Source: Chloroflexota bacterium
GTDB taxonomy: Bacteria > Chloroflexota > Anaerolineae > J102
Assembly (NCBI GenBank): GCA_003353825.1
Contig: PIVW01000020.1
Coordinates: 1 to 27,033 of the forward strand
Direction: 5' to 3'
Length of the DNA: 27,033 nucleotides
The first letter of the stretch is position 1. Each line of letters begins with the position of its first letter. Positions 7,704 to 16,063 of the stretch are shown here, one piece after another. The position numbers and the translations under genes were made by a program. The notes beneath the pieces were generated by a model. It worked only from the letters and a program-made list of their open reading frames with translations. It made no database searches and had not been told where the DNA came from.

Positions 7704-8549
7704 CTAAAGAAACAAGATGCCTATGAGTGCGGCAGACAGGGCGCCAACTACAGTTGTCAGGAAGTTCACCTGATCGTTGCCAAGCCAGGAGAGACCCTGG
7801 GTGGAGCGTGTTGGGCTGCCGCATTCGTGTTGGGTATTTTCGGTTATGGATTGGCAGGTATTGCAATAATACATACGCTGCCAGGTGGCGCCGAGTAGCG
7901 AATCTAACAATGAACCGAGCAACCCGGCAAGGGTGCACAAGGGAATCAGAAACCAGTCTTGTAAGAACCAGTTGCCGGTAGACAGCAGTGATGCCATTTG
8001 AATAAGAATAAAGGCACTGATGCCGATAAAGGCTCCACCTGCCAGACTGGCAAGTGTTCCCAGAAAGCTGACGCCACCGGAACGGCCGGTCGTTACCACT
8101 GCGCCGGTGGTGATAAGGCGGGGAGGATGGGATGACAATACACCCAGTTCGGTGGCCCAGGTATCGGCGGTCGCTGCGCTCAGGGCACCAAAATAGGCGA
8201 GTGTCAGGGTAGGATACCAAGGACTCTCACGTGTGACAATTCCTACGCCTATTGCTAACAGTGCGGCAACGCCGCCGTTCGCCAAAGTCTGCCCCAGATC
8301 TCGCCGGCTGGATTTGGCAAACTCGCTGGTAACGCCGATTTTATCCTGCCTTCGAAAGTAAGAAAAGAAACTGCTGCTGGCAAAGAAGACGACCAATATC
8401 GCTCCCCATGTGGGTCCACCAAAACCAAAGACAGCGCCCCCGATGAGGAACGCGCCTGCTGCGCCGCCGCGGGTTAACGCCCCCAGCCGCCAGCCCAGCA
8501 GACCAACGGCGGCGGCCAAGATGAAACCGCTAAGAAGCTGTACTAGCAT
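7704..8549 (-). CDS. DUF92 family integral membrane protein
   Basis: 281 residues with about six membrane segments and the DUF92 (TMEM19-like) signatures: GALTRGGAAGA near residue 25, the SSSFFSYFR segment, DLGQTLANGG, AATADTWATELG and the GGVSFLGT/GSLLDSLLGATWQ glycine-rich loops. Plant VTE6, a phytyl-phosphate kinase of tocopherol synthesis, belongs to this family, so an isoprenoid-phosphate kinase activity is possible. A Cys-containing insert (YYCNTCQ...HECGSP) sits before the last helix. It is the first gene of a two-gene unit with the GT2 enzyme. Confidence 0.9.
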   Translation of the reverse strand: MLVQLLSGFILAAAVGLLGWRLGALTRGGAAGAFLIGGAVFGFGGPTWGAILVVFFASSSFFSYFRRQDKIGVTSEFAKSSRRDLGQTLANGGVAALLAIGVGIVTRESPWYPTLTLAYFGALSAATADTWATELGVLSSHPPRLITTGAVVTTGRSGGVSFLGTLASLAGGAFIGISAFILIQMASLLSTGNWFLQDWFLIPLCTLAGLLGSLLDSLLGATWQRMYYCNTCQSITENTQHECGSPTRSTQGLSWLGNDQVNFLTTVVGALSAALIGILFL

Positions 8550-8632
8550 AAACGCATTACCGAATCCGACGAGCCATGATTAGAATATCCAGCATGGGGA
8601 TTGTGGAAGTGTTCGTGTATGCCCACAAGTGA

Positions 8633-9526
8633 TTAAGGAATTGCCAGCGCCAGAAGATTCCGTACAACCATGAAGCCCGCAACCTGGAGGAGCATGGCTA
8701 CAGCCCATAGCATGTAAGCTGCCAGGCGCTCTCGTTCGTACAGAGTCCCCCCAAAGATAGTGTTAAAGAACCAGATGAGTAGGGTAATGGCGGGAATATA
8801 AAAAAGTGAACGGCGAGGGCTGATGCGGTCAGGTACGCCGTTGGCGTCGAAGTGCAGAGGAATGGATTCGGGCAATCGCGGAAAGAACCAGATAACATAG
8901 GCCAGTAAGATCGCTGCCATCACGATACCGGCTGCCAACAGCACCTGCGCCAGATGATCATGGTAGAGCCAGTGAAGCCGGTAGGGGGCATGTTCGATGG
9001 TTTGAGTTAGCTCGCGGGCCGGGCCTAGACTTTTTCGGGAGTAAACGGCTTCTATAAAGCCGTCGGCATCGACAGGGTTGATCAATATCGAACCGTGCTG
9101 GGTGACAACAGACATACATTGGTCCGGCGCTAGCGTGGCATAGGCGCAAATATCTCGCTCGCTACGCCAGGGAAGAACCCAACGGGCGGGCCAGCGCAAC
9201 CATTGCACTTGCAGCACCCCACCATCTACTTGTTTCTCGACCGAGCGGATATCTCCTAGCGGCAACACTACCGTGTCTCCTGCCCAGAAAATACGTATAG
9301 CATCACGCTCAACCCAATATTCAAGCTGTCTCAGATTGATCAACCGGTAAACCAAGACTATAAGCAACCCTACTGCAAGCAACGAAGTCACCCCCAGTCG
9401 CACAAATCCAGTCCCGGGTGGTGTGCGAAACAGTTGAAAAAGCAGCGGTACCGAGATCAGGAGCAATCCTGCAGCAATCAGCCAGGAATAGAGGTGCTCG
9501 CGGGGAATAACAGGTCGAAAAGCCAC
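8633..9526 (-). CDS. Membrane protein with PH-like and DUF1648 domains
   Basis: 297 residues. Two membrane segments at about 13-32 and 41-62 are followed by a soluble part (about 67-165) resembling a bacterial PH domain, including ILINPVDADGFIEAV. A third membrane segment (about 193-214) leads into a DUF1648-like stretch, FPRLPESIPLHFD and GVPDRISPR (about 215-238), and two more segments follow. The role is unknown; DUF1648 proteins are often next to regulators, but here the neighbours are surE and DUF92. Start ATG at 9526. Confidence 0.75.
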   Translation of the reverse strand: MAFRPVIPREHLYSWLIAAGLLLISVPLLFQLFRTPPGTGFVRLGVTSLLAVGLLIVLVYRLINLRQLEYWVERDAIRIFWAGDTVVLPLGDIRSVEKQVDGGVLQVQWLRWPARWVLPWRSERDICAYATLAPDQCMSVVTQHGSILINPVDADGFIEAVYSRKSLGPARELTQTIEHAPYRLHWLYHDHLAQVLLAAGIVMAAILLAYVIWFFPRLPESIPLHFDANGVPDRISPRRSLFYIPAITLLIWFFNTIFGGTLYERERLAAYMLWAVAMLLQVAGFMVVRNLLALAIP

Positions 9527-9622
9527 GGTTGAGATCAGTTAGGGGGTTGGGGTCGGATATATCTTAGGCGAATTCCAAGAAAAAATGATCTAGCGATCTG
9601 CGCTATTCTGGAATTCAATTGA

Positions 9623-9666
9623 GGCTTTTTCAGATTGAACTGGATCATTGTTCTTCTGAAAAGGCC
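9623..9666 (-). terminator. Hairpin directly after surE
   Basis: A 12-bp stem with one G-T pair (9623-9634 with 9655-9666) and a 20-nt loop begins immediately after the surE stop codon. The T-run needed for a classical intrinsic terminator is missing, so it may instead mark an RNA 3' end or protect it. Confidence 0.4.
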
Positions 9667-10425
9667 TTAGCCCAGCACCCAGGAGCGAATCGTATCCAGA
9701 TAGCGGTGTTGGGTCATGTCCATGTGTAGAGGCGTGACCGAAACGTAGCCCTGTTCCAGCGCCTGCAGGTCGGTGCCCTCTTCGGCCACACCTGAAGGTG
9801 GATCTCCCCCGATCCAGTAGTAGGGTATGCCGCGCGGATCACTGCGTTCGACCAAGACATCCCGGTAGAAACGATGCCCCATGCGTGTGGCCTGAAACCC
9901 TTGGATGTCTTTGAACGGCACATTGGGAACGTTGACGTTGAGTAGCGTATAGGCGGGCAGCCCGTGTTCCAGTACTTGCCGGGCTACGACGACTGCGGCT
10001 TGGGCTGCTGCCTGCCAATGGCGGGTTTCGCCATCATCGATGGAGACGGCAATGCCGGGCCAACCGCAGATAGCCGCCTCCATAGCCGCCGCCACCGTGC
10101 CCGAGTAGGTCACGTCGTAGCCTAAATTGGGAAGTGTATTGATGCCGGAAACAACCAGATCAACCGGATGTTCGACCAAGCCCAGGTCGGCCAACGCCAC
10201 ACAGTCGGAGGGTGCACCGTCGGTGGTGGTGGCTTCGCTGCCATCAGTCAGGGTGACAGTCCACACCCGCAGGGGCTTGTGCATGGTCTTACTGTGGCCG
10301 GCGGCAGACCAGTTTCGGTTTGGTGCGAACACGGTCACATCGCCGAGTTCGTGAAAGGCCTGGGTTAGAGCCAAGAGGCCGGGCGATTCGACGCCATCAT
10401 CGTTGGTTATGAGGATATGGGGCAT
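9667..10425 (-). CDS. surE: 5'/3'-nucleotidase SurE
   Basis: SurE is a metal-dependent phosphatase that removes phosphate from nucleoside monophosphates and is linked to stress and stationary-phase survival. The 252 residues have ILITNDDG at 4-11 with the metal pair D9/D10, S40 in NRNWSAAG, and the Asn of VSGINTLPNLG. The frame stays open 39 codons further upstream, but that extension is only heptamer repeat and the end of the PBP gene, so the ATG at 10425 is used. It is just 10 bp downstream of the PBP stop, so the two genes are likely co-transcribed. Confidence 0.95.
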   Translation of the reverse strand: MPHILITNDDGVESPGLLALTQAFHELGDVTVFAPNRNWSAAGHSKTMHKPLRVWTVTLTDGSEATTTDGAPSDCVALADLGLVEHPVDLVVSGINTLPNLGYDVTYSGTVAAAMEAAICGWPGIAVSIDDGETRHWQAAAQAAVVVARQVLEHGLPAYTLLNVNVPNVPFKDIQGFQATRMGHRFYRDVLVERSDPRGIPYYWIGGDPPSGVAEEGTDLQALEQGYVSVTPLHMDMTQHRYLDTIRSWVLG

Positions 10426-10429
10426 TTTT

Positions 10430-10471
10430 CGGAGGTCAGTAGTCAGAGGTCGGAGGTCGGAGATCAGAGGA
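10430..10471. repeat. Heptamer array (CGGAGGT)6
   Basis: Six in-phase 7-mers: CGGAGGT, CAGTAGT, CAGAGGT, CGGAGGT, CGGAGAT and CAGAGGA. It is the same unit, in the opposite orientation, as the array at 20521-20562. It covers the junction of the PBP and surE genes and supplies the PBP stop codon (10436-10438) and its last 11 residues. Confidence 0.85.
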
Positions 10472-13400
10472 TGGGACGACGGGGGATGAGGGCAAAGCGA
10501 GGGGGGTGTCGGCGGCTTCTTTGCGGGGCTTGGGGCCTTCATCCTCTTCGTGAATGACGAAAATGCGGATGGGTTCGCTCTCCATTTCGTTGCCGGCGGT
10601 GTCGAAAGCGATGGCTTTGATCACATGTGTTTCGGTATAGCCCTTGGTATCGTGGATGATGCCAAAGCCGCCGTCGAAATTCCAGATCAAACGGGCGGGG
10701 TCGTTGGGATCGATGATCACCTCACTGACGACCTTTTCCTCGACCGTCAGCGAACCATCGGGGTTGGTGATCACTTCGCTGGCGCGCACCGGCTCGAATT
10801 CGGGATCGGGTTTCTGATCCTGCATCTCGATGGTCCACTTGACGTTGTAGGGTGCGACCGTGGTGGTGATAAAGGGCGTGTCGTCGAGATAGAAAACAAC
10901 TTCATCCATCGACCATTCATCTGTGGCCAGGCCATTGATATTGACCCACTCGTCATCCTCCATGACATAGACCCGGCCATTTTGGGGTGTAGTCAGGCTG
11001 ATGCTGGGGGGGGTGTTGTCGATGGTGATGGGCACGGCATTCTGGCGCGCGTTTCCGTTGTTTTCGATCACGCTCAGGCGCAAACTGTACGTGCCCTCCA
11101 AACCTTCGGTGTTCCAATATTCCAGGACATTGCGGTCCACTTGATTGTAGTGGTCGGGACCGATCTGCTGCCAATCGGAGGGCTGCAAGCCCTGGCCGAA
11201 ATGGAGTTGATAGAGACGGAAATCACCGCTACGGGCATTGCCAAGGATCTCAAAATCTTCACGCACAAAGCTAAAAGGAGCGGGTTGGGCGATGGCCAGT
11301 TCTTCGTCGGTGAATACGGGGCCGTAGGTGTCATCATACTCGCGCGGGGGCAGATCGAGAACACCCGACTCGCCCCGTTCCTTAGACCAATCGTCGGCAA
11401 CAGAGGGATAGACGCGATACACCCGGCGCTCGATCAACTCAGGCGGGGTGTAGGGCGTGGCCAACTTGCCATTTTGGATATTGATCTCGAACACTTGGTA
11501 GACATCATCATAGTCGGTGGGTTCGGTGCCGGCGATGAACAACTCTCTGGTGCGGTTTTGGCATAGATCAGTGGGCAGTTTTCCACTGTCTGCGCAGACC
11601 ACTTCCCGCACCATGCCCTCGGGCTCTTCCCACTCAACCACAGGCAAGTTTTCGTGGGCAACTCGCATGACGTCGTTGAAGATGGGTGAAGCGCCGATAG
11701 ATCCTGATACTTTATCCATAGGTACATTATCGGCATTGCCCACCCAAACACCCACGGCGATCTGCGGGGTAGCGCCGATGGTCCAGCCGTCGCGAAAGTC
11801 GTTGGTGGTGCCGGTTTTTGCGATCACAGGGCGCCCTGGAAGGCCCAGATAGCGGGCCAGATCGCCAAAGGCCGGGGGGCGGGGCGATCTATCGCTAAGC
11901 ACGTTGTTGATCAGATACCCCAACTCGGGGTTGATCACCCGTTGCTCTTGCGCTTCTGCCGAGTCCTGGATGACGTTGCCCTCGCGGTCCTGCACTTCCA
12001 GAATAGCGACAGGATCGAGGGTGCGATAACCGGGACGGAGTTGTTCGGGGGGCACCGATTCTCCCTTCATGACACCGCCGTTGGCCAGGGTGGCAAACAC
12101 ATAGGCCATGTCCAAGAGCTTGACCTCGCCACCTCCCAAGGTGAGGCTGAGACCGTAATAATCTTTGGTGAGGCTGGTGATGCCCAGGCGATGGGCCATG
12201 TTGACCACATTTTTGACACCGGCTTCGTTCATCACCCACACGGCGGGGATGTTGTAAGAGCGCTGGAGGGCAGTGCGAAGGCTGACGGGGCCGTGATAGG
12301 TGCGATCGTAATTTTCGGGGGTGTAGGGTTCTACGGCATCGGGGAAGACCTGGCGCACGTCCATGACTACGTCGGCGGAGGTCAATCCCTGGCTAAAACC
12401 GGTGAGATAAGTAATGGGCTTGAAGGAAGAGCCGGGCTGACGCTCGGCCAGGGCGATATTGACCTCTCCATCGATCTCAGGATCGTTGTAGTCCAGCGAC
12501 CCTAACATCGCCAGTATCTCACCTGTTTCGGGACTTATGACTACTACCGAGGCATTAGTGACATTGTGCTCGATATCCCTGCGATTGGCCAGGAAGGGGG
12601 CCGGCTCCAAATTGGTGCAGCCAGGGATATCAGGATCTTCTTGGTTGAGATGGGCGACGCGCTGGCGGGCGATACAGGTCACTTCACCTTGCAAGTCCAC
12701 GTCCAGGGTGGTAAGCACGGTCAGGCCATTACGCCAGATGAAGAAAGGATCCTCAGGCGTATTGAATTGTTGCTTCACTTCTTCCAGGGCATAGAGGGCA
12801 AAGTGGGGGGCGGTCTCGATATCAAAGCGTTCCAGGGCGGACTCGCGCACATCCAGTTCTTCGGCAAAGGCGGCGTCGGCCTGCTCCTGGCTGATATAAC
12901 CTGCATCCACCATCGACTCCAAGACTTTACCCTGGCGACGCTTGGCATCTTCGGGGGATTGGATGGGGTTGAGGCCAGGGAATTGGGGCAGTGCTGCCAG
13001 CATCGCCGCTTCGGGCAGTGAGAGTTCACTGGCCGACTTATCGAAATAGATCTGTGCGGCGGATTCGATGCCGTAGCTGAAGTTACCGTAGAAATTGTTA
13101 TTGAGATACCATTCCATGATCTGGGCTTTGTCGTACTGCCGTGTGAGATCTGCGGCGAGAATGGCTTCTTTGATTTTACGAGTGTAAGAGCGCTCGTACT
13201 GTTCTTCCAAAGTGAAGAAGTTTTGCTTGACCAACTGCACGGTGATGCTGGACCCGCCCTGAACGCGCCCCCCTTGCAGGTTGTACTGGATAAAGGCGCG
13301 GGCGAGGCCGCGCAAATTTACACCGGGATTGTCCCTGAAGGAGCGGTCCTCCAGGGCAATGGTGGCATTGACCAGATAGGGGCTGATCTGGTCGAGAGGC

Positions 13401-13723
13401 ATGTAGGTTCGGTCCCCGCGAAAGGGCCGGGGGTCGATGGACTCGAACAGCAGGTGCTCGCCCGTGCGGTCGAAGATCTTGACCGTCTCGAAGCTCTCTT
13501 GTTCCACTGCCAGGATGCTGGTATCGGGTAGGTCTCGGGTGAAGTAGTAGTAAATGCCGCCGGCAACGGCGGCGGCGCTGGCGGCGGCGCCGAGGATGAC
13601 GCCAAAGGTAATGAGGAAAGCCATGGCAACAACGATCACCACTTTTTTCCAGGCGGGCGCACGGGCTTTATCGAAGCGGCGGCGTTTGCGCCGGGCGAGG
13701 TAGATGCGGGTGGAACGATTCAT
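10436..13723 (-). CDS. Class A penicillin-binding protein (PBP1A-type), Ig-like C-terminal extension
   Basis: A bifunctional peptidoglycan glycosyltransferase/transpeptidase of 1095 residues. A basic N-terminus and one membrane anchor (about 28-60) precede the GT51 domain: catalytic E125 in ALEDRSF, and GGSSITVQLVKQ near 157-167. The transpeptidase has S432xxK435 in PGSSFKP, S489-Y490-N491 and KTG at 636-638. After about residue 700 come a VCADSGKLPTDLC linker and an Ig-like domain with TPPSISLT and DDTPF segments (about 900-990), common in Chloroflexota. A strong ribosome binding site is not seen; an octamer array ends 6 bp before the ATG. The C-terminal SSDLRPPTSDY is encoded by the heptamer array, so the natural end may have been shorter or longer. 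Confidence 0.95.
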   Translation of the reverse strand: MNRSTRIYLARRKRRRFDKARAPAWKKVVIVVAMAFLITFGVILGAAASAAAVAGGIYYYFTRDLPDTSILAVEQESFETVKIFDRTGEHLLFESIDPRPFRGDRTYMPLDQISPYLVNATIALEDRSFRDNPGVNLRGLARAFIQYNLQGGRVQGGSSITVQLVKQNFFTLEEQYERSYTRKIKEAILAADLTRQYDKAQIMEWYLNNNFYGNFSYGIESAAQIYFDKSASELSLPEAAMLAALPQFPGLNPIQSPEDAKRRQGKVLESMVDAGYISQEQADAAFAEELDVRESALERFDIETAPHFALYALEEVKQQFNTPEDPFFIWRNGLTVLTTLDVDLQGEVTCIARQRVAHLNQEDPDIPGCTNLEPAPFLANRRDIEHNVTNASVVVISPETGEILAMLGSLDYNDPEIDGEVNIALAERQPGSSFKPITYLTGFSQGLTSADVVMDVRQVFPDAVEPYTPENYDRTYHGPVSLRTALQRSYNIPAVWVMNEAGVKNVVNMAHRLGITSLTKDYYGLSLTLGGGEVKLLDMAYVFATLANGGVMKGESVPPEQLRPGYRTLDPVAILEVQDREGNVIQDSAEAQEQRVINPELGYLINNVLSDRSPRPPAFGDLARYLGLPGRPVIAKTGTTNDFRDGWTIGATPQIAVGVWVGNADNVPMDKVSGSIGASPIFNDVMRVAHENLPVVEWEEPEGMVREVVCADSGKLPTDLCQNRTRELFIAGTEPTDYDDVYQVFEINIQNGKLATPYTPPELIERRVYRVYPSVADDWSKERGESGVLDLPPREYDDTYGPVFTDEELAIAQPAPFSFVREDFEILGNARSGDFRLYQLHFGQGLQPSDWQQIGPDHYNQVDRNVLEYWNTEGLEGTYSLRLSVIENNGNARQNAVPITIDNTPPSISLTTPQNGRVYVMEDDEWVNINGLATDEWSMDEVVFYLDDTPFITTTVAPYNVKWTIEMQDQKPDPEFEPVRASEVITNPDGSLTVEEKVVSEVIIDPNDPARLIWNFDGGFGIIHDTKGYTETHVIKAIAFDTAGNEMESEPIRIFVIHEEDEGPKPRKEAADTPLALPSSPVVPSSDLRPPTSDY

Positions 13724-13729
13724 TTCATG

Positions 13730-13849
13730 TAGTCGTGTGGTCGATTAGTCGCGTAGTCTGGTGGTCGGGTAGTCGCGTAGTCGCGTAGTCTGGTGGTCGG
13801 GTAGTCGCGTAGTCGCGTAGTCGCGTAGTCTGATGGTCATGTGGTCGAT
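13730..13849. repeat. Octamer tandem array, 15 units of T(A/G)GTCGCG
   Basis: Fifteen consecutive 8-bp units in perfect phase, with variants TAGTCGCG, TAGTCTGG, TGGTCGGG and TGGTCGAT. A 24-bp or 32-bp higher order (CGCG units followed by CTGG, CGGG) is repeated. The array ends 6 bp upstream of the PBP start codon, inside the likely leader of that gene. Confidence 0.95.
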
Positions 13850-13929
13850 ATGTTTGTAGACCAGAATCTAGGAGACCAGGATATGACTGAGAAGTGACTG
13901 TGAGAGCGAGTCTTTGCGGCTTCCTGGTG

Positions 13930-13949
13930 TTCAGATTTCCTGGTTTACG
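13930..13949. repeat. Dispersed repeat, copy 2
   Basis: Matches 6696-6715 at 19 of 20 positions in the same orientation. It is preceded by a related TTCCTGGTGTTCAG segment. Confidence 0.6.
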
Positions 13950-14007
13950 CACTGGAATAGACGATGAAGACCAGGCGTTGGTTCCTCTAGCTGCAGACAA
14001 AGGAGAA

Positions 14008-14028
14008 GGGCGGCTGCATAGACCGCCC
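14008..14028. other. GC-rich hairpin
   Basis: GGGCGG (14008-14013) and CCGCCC (14023-14028) form a perfect 6-bp stem with a 9-nt loop, and the flanks GAGAA/TCTTC extend it partly. No T-run is present on either strand, and no gene ends nearby. Confidence 0.4.
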
Positions 14029-14374
14029 TCTTCTGCGACCCATTATTTTAGCATGGTGGCTCAAGTGGGGCCAAAGGTAGGATATGAATGGGAGGTGAGA
14101 GGACGGTGGTACATGAACGTGGAGATGCTTCACTGGCGATACCTTGTAGCTTGCGGAAGATTTCGGGGTAGTTGGCTTGAACGATACGCTCTTGTCCTTC
14201 CTGTTACGAACACTTTTGATCGTCGTGTCGGAGGACACCTAGCGGATGAGAGTTGAGGCGACCCATTTGCTTTTTAGACGTATGAGGGGCGAAAATGAAG
14301 GTCCGCCTAATCATATCGTGCAGGATACCGACCTCGTTGTTCGAGATTCTGTATAGGATTTTCAGGAGTACGAC

Positions 14375-15322
14375 ATGGCAAGCATTTGGACGATGGGAGA
14401 GATACTGGTTGAGATCATGCGCCCACGCGCGGGTATCGAACTCTACGAACCTGGTGAGTTTCTGGGCCCCTATCCGAGCGGGGCGCCCGCGATCTTTATC
14501 TCCACGGTTGCGCGCCTTGGTCATAAGGCCGGTATGATCGGAGGTGTTGGGGAGGATGATTTTGGCCGGTGTGTGGTGGGTCGGCTACAAGATAATGGGG
14601 TGAATTGCGAGTCTATTCGCACCTACCCTCATCGGTCGACCGCAGTGGCCTTCGTAACCTATTTTCATGACGGTTCACGTAAATTCATCTTCCACATCGA
14701 CGGTACCCCTGCGGTCATGGCGGCATTTCAGCCAACGGGCACAGGCGATATTCCGACCTATTTTCACATCATGGGCTGCTCATTGATGGCCAACGATACT
14801 TTCAGGGCTCGTATCTTTCAAACGATGACATATTTTCATCAGCAAGGATCGAAAATCACCTTCGATCCGAACATCAGATCCGAACTGCTCGGAAAAAGGG
14901 GAATAGAGGAGATAGTTGAACCCGTGCTCGATAGATGTTCAGTCTTGTTTCCCGGCACAACAGAACTAAAGATGATCAGCGGAAAACAGGATGTTGAAGG
15001 AAGTGTAAGACATCTATTCGGTAGAAAATCACTCGATTTAGTCGTGGTGAAGCGAGGCAAGAAAGGCTGTACGATCTATACAAGGGATCGGACGCTTGAT
15101 ATTCCCGCCTATCAGGTGGACGAAATAGATCCTACGGGTGCGGGTGATTGCTTCGTCGCTGCGTTCCTGTGCGGTTTGCTTGAGGGCAAAGACCTGGAGG
15201 ATTGTGGTCGGATGGCCGCCGCGGCTGGCGCGCTCAATGCCATTGCCTTTGGGCCCATGGAGGGTGATATCTCGCACAAGACCATCGAGGCTCTGATCAA
15301 GACAGCGAAAGCTGGCCGATGA
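14375..15322 (+). CDS. PfkB family sugar kinase
   Basis: A ribokinase/PfkB-type carbohydrate kinase of 315 residues. The N-terminal GE motif (8-9), the GGVGEDDFG region (56-64), FDPNIR (163-168) and the C-terminal ATP-site signature DPTGAGD at 252-258 with catalytic base D258 are all present. FDPNxR is typical of the 2-keto-3-deoxygluconate kinase and fructokinase-like branch, but the sugar cannot be fixed. The start is well supported by AGGAG at 14364-14368, 6 bp before the ATG. It stands alone, convergent with the next gene. Confidence 0.92.
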   Translation: MASIWTMGEILVEIMRPRAGIELYEPGEFLGPYPSGAPAIFISTVARLGHKAGMIGGVGEDDFGRCVVGRLQDNGVNCESIRTYPHRSTAVAFVTYFHDGSRKFIFHIDGTPAVMAAFQPTGTGDIPTYFHIMGCSLMANDTFRARIFQTMTYFHQQGSKITFDPNIRSELLGKRGIEEIVEPVLDRCSVLFPGTTELKMISGKQDVEGSVRHLFGRKSLDLVVVKRGKKGCTIYTRDRTLDIPAYQVDEIDPTGAGDCFVAAFLCGLLEGKDLEDCGRMAAAAGALNAIAFGPMEGDISHKTIEALIKTAKAGR

Positions 15323-15383
15323 TCCCGGCTAACAATCAACTCAAGGCTGTCATTATGTCACCCCTTCATCTTGTGTCACTCCA

Positions 15384-15941
15384 TCACCCCGCCACCCGCA
15401 ACCGCCTCAACAAAGTCAACCTTCCCTCTAACACCAGGCGTGCAGTCTTATCTTCCGGCTCGAAGCTGTTGATCAACAAGGCTTCGGCGTCATCCGTATC
15501 GAGTAGATCACGATGGCCTGCGTAGACCGCCCGCGCCGCCTGTTCGCTACTCGCCTGCACAAATTGTACCAAAGCATTGGCCAAGGGCGCGGCCCGTTGT
15601 GTAGCTTCATACTCAGCCTTGATTGTGCGTAAGACGGCCAGGCGCTGGCTCAAAGCAGTTGTGTTGGTCTTGTCCCCCATGGTCCCGGCCTTGGCAACGG
15701 CCTGCTCGATGGCTTCGATCATGCTGTCTTCCATGAGTATCGGCGCCCGCTCCACCAGCGACTTCAGGGCATCGGCATCTGGAATTTCGGCGAACATCTG
15801 CAAAGTCATGGCGATGAGCCAGGACTCGTAGGTAGCACGCAGGTCGGGATCGGTTTCTAGGGCAAGGCGTAGGCTTTCCTCATCTTCCACGCCAGCGGCC
15901 AGAAGGCATTTTTTTAGATCATTAGGTAGTTGGCTTGACAT
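15384..15941 (-). CDS. Hypothetical all-helical protein
   Basis: 185 residues, almost entirely predicted helix, rich in Ala, Leu and Glu, with no membrane segment or signal peptide. Repeated elements of the kind ...LxFVQAxSxEQAARxVxxxHRDLLDTDDAEALL are reminiscent of helical repeats found in CHAT-domain and TPR-rich Chloroflexota proteins; this is a resemblance only. No catalytic motif is seen. Function unknown. A 116-bp gap separates it from the DUF2723 gene upstream on the same strand. Confidence 0.65.
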   Translation of the reverse strand: MSSQLPNDLKKCLLAAGVEDEESLRLALETDPDLRATYESWLIAMTLQMFAEIPDADALKSLVERAPILMEDSMIEAIEQAVAKAGTMGDKTNTTALSQRLAVLRTIKAEYEATQRAAPLANALVQFVQASSEQAARAVYAGHRDLLDTDDAEALLINSFEPEDKTARLVLEGRLTLLRRLRVAG

Positions 15942-16033
15942 GGTATCTTGTATCGTTATAGGGGCAGTGAGCTTGTCGGGATTACGATTCTGGATGCATC
16001 AGAACGTTCTGCTCCGGCAGTAAAGGCGGTTGG

Positions 16034-16063
16034 TGAGAAGGCTCATTCTGAGAAGGCTCATTC
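16034..16063. repeat. Perfect 15-bp tandem duplication
   Basis: TGAGAAGGCTCATTC occurs twice back to back (16034-16048 and 16049-16063). The stop codon of the DUF2723 gene (16058-16060) lies in the second copy. Confidence 0.9.

Larger units (their letters stand above)
13724..14374. other. 651-bp gene-free stretch
   Basis: No gene is supported here. Reading frames exist on both strands but show no family features. It contains the octamer array, the second 20-bp dispersed repeat and a GC-rich hairpin at 14008-14028. It separates the divergent PBP and PfkB genes, so promoters for both should lie here; none was confidently picked out. Confidence 0.6.

Noticed and set aside
10426..10542. 39-codon N-terminal extension of surE
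   Set aside because: It is made of heptamer repeat and the end of the PBP gene; SurE normally begins at the ILITNDDG strand.
10550..11566. Long + strand reading frame (338 codons)
   Set aside because: It lies opposite the PBP gene; its composition is a mirror of the PBP codon use and no family is recognised.
13730..13849. CRISPR array
   Set aside because: Units are 8 bp with no spacers, and no cas genes are present.
13725..14000. Minus-strand frame rich in DYATTR/DHQTTR repeats
   Set aside because: It is a translation of the octamer array, not a protein gene.
14008..14028. Terminator for a hidden gene
   Set aside because: No T-run on either strand and no gene ends beside it.
13894..14256. 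120-codon + strand frame in the 651-bp gap
   Set aside because: It has no recognisable features, and competing frames on the other strand are equally poor.
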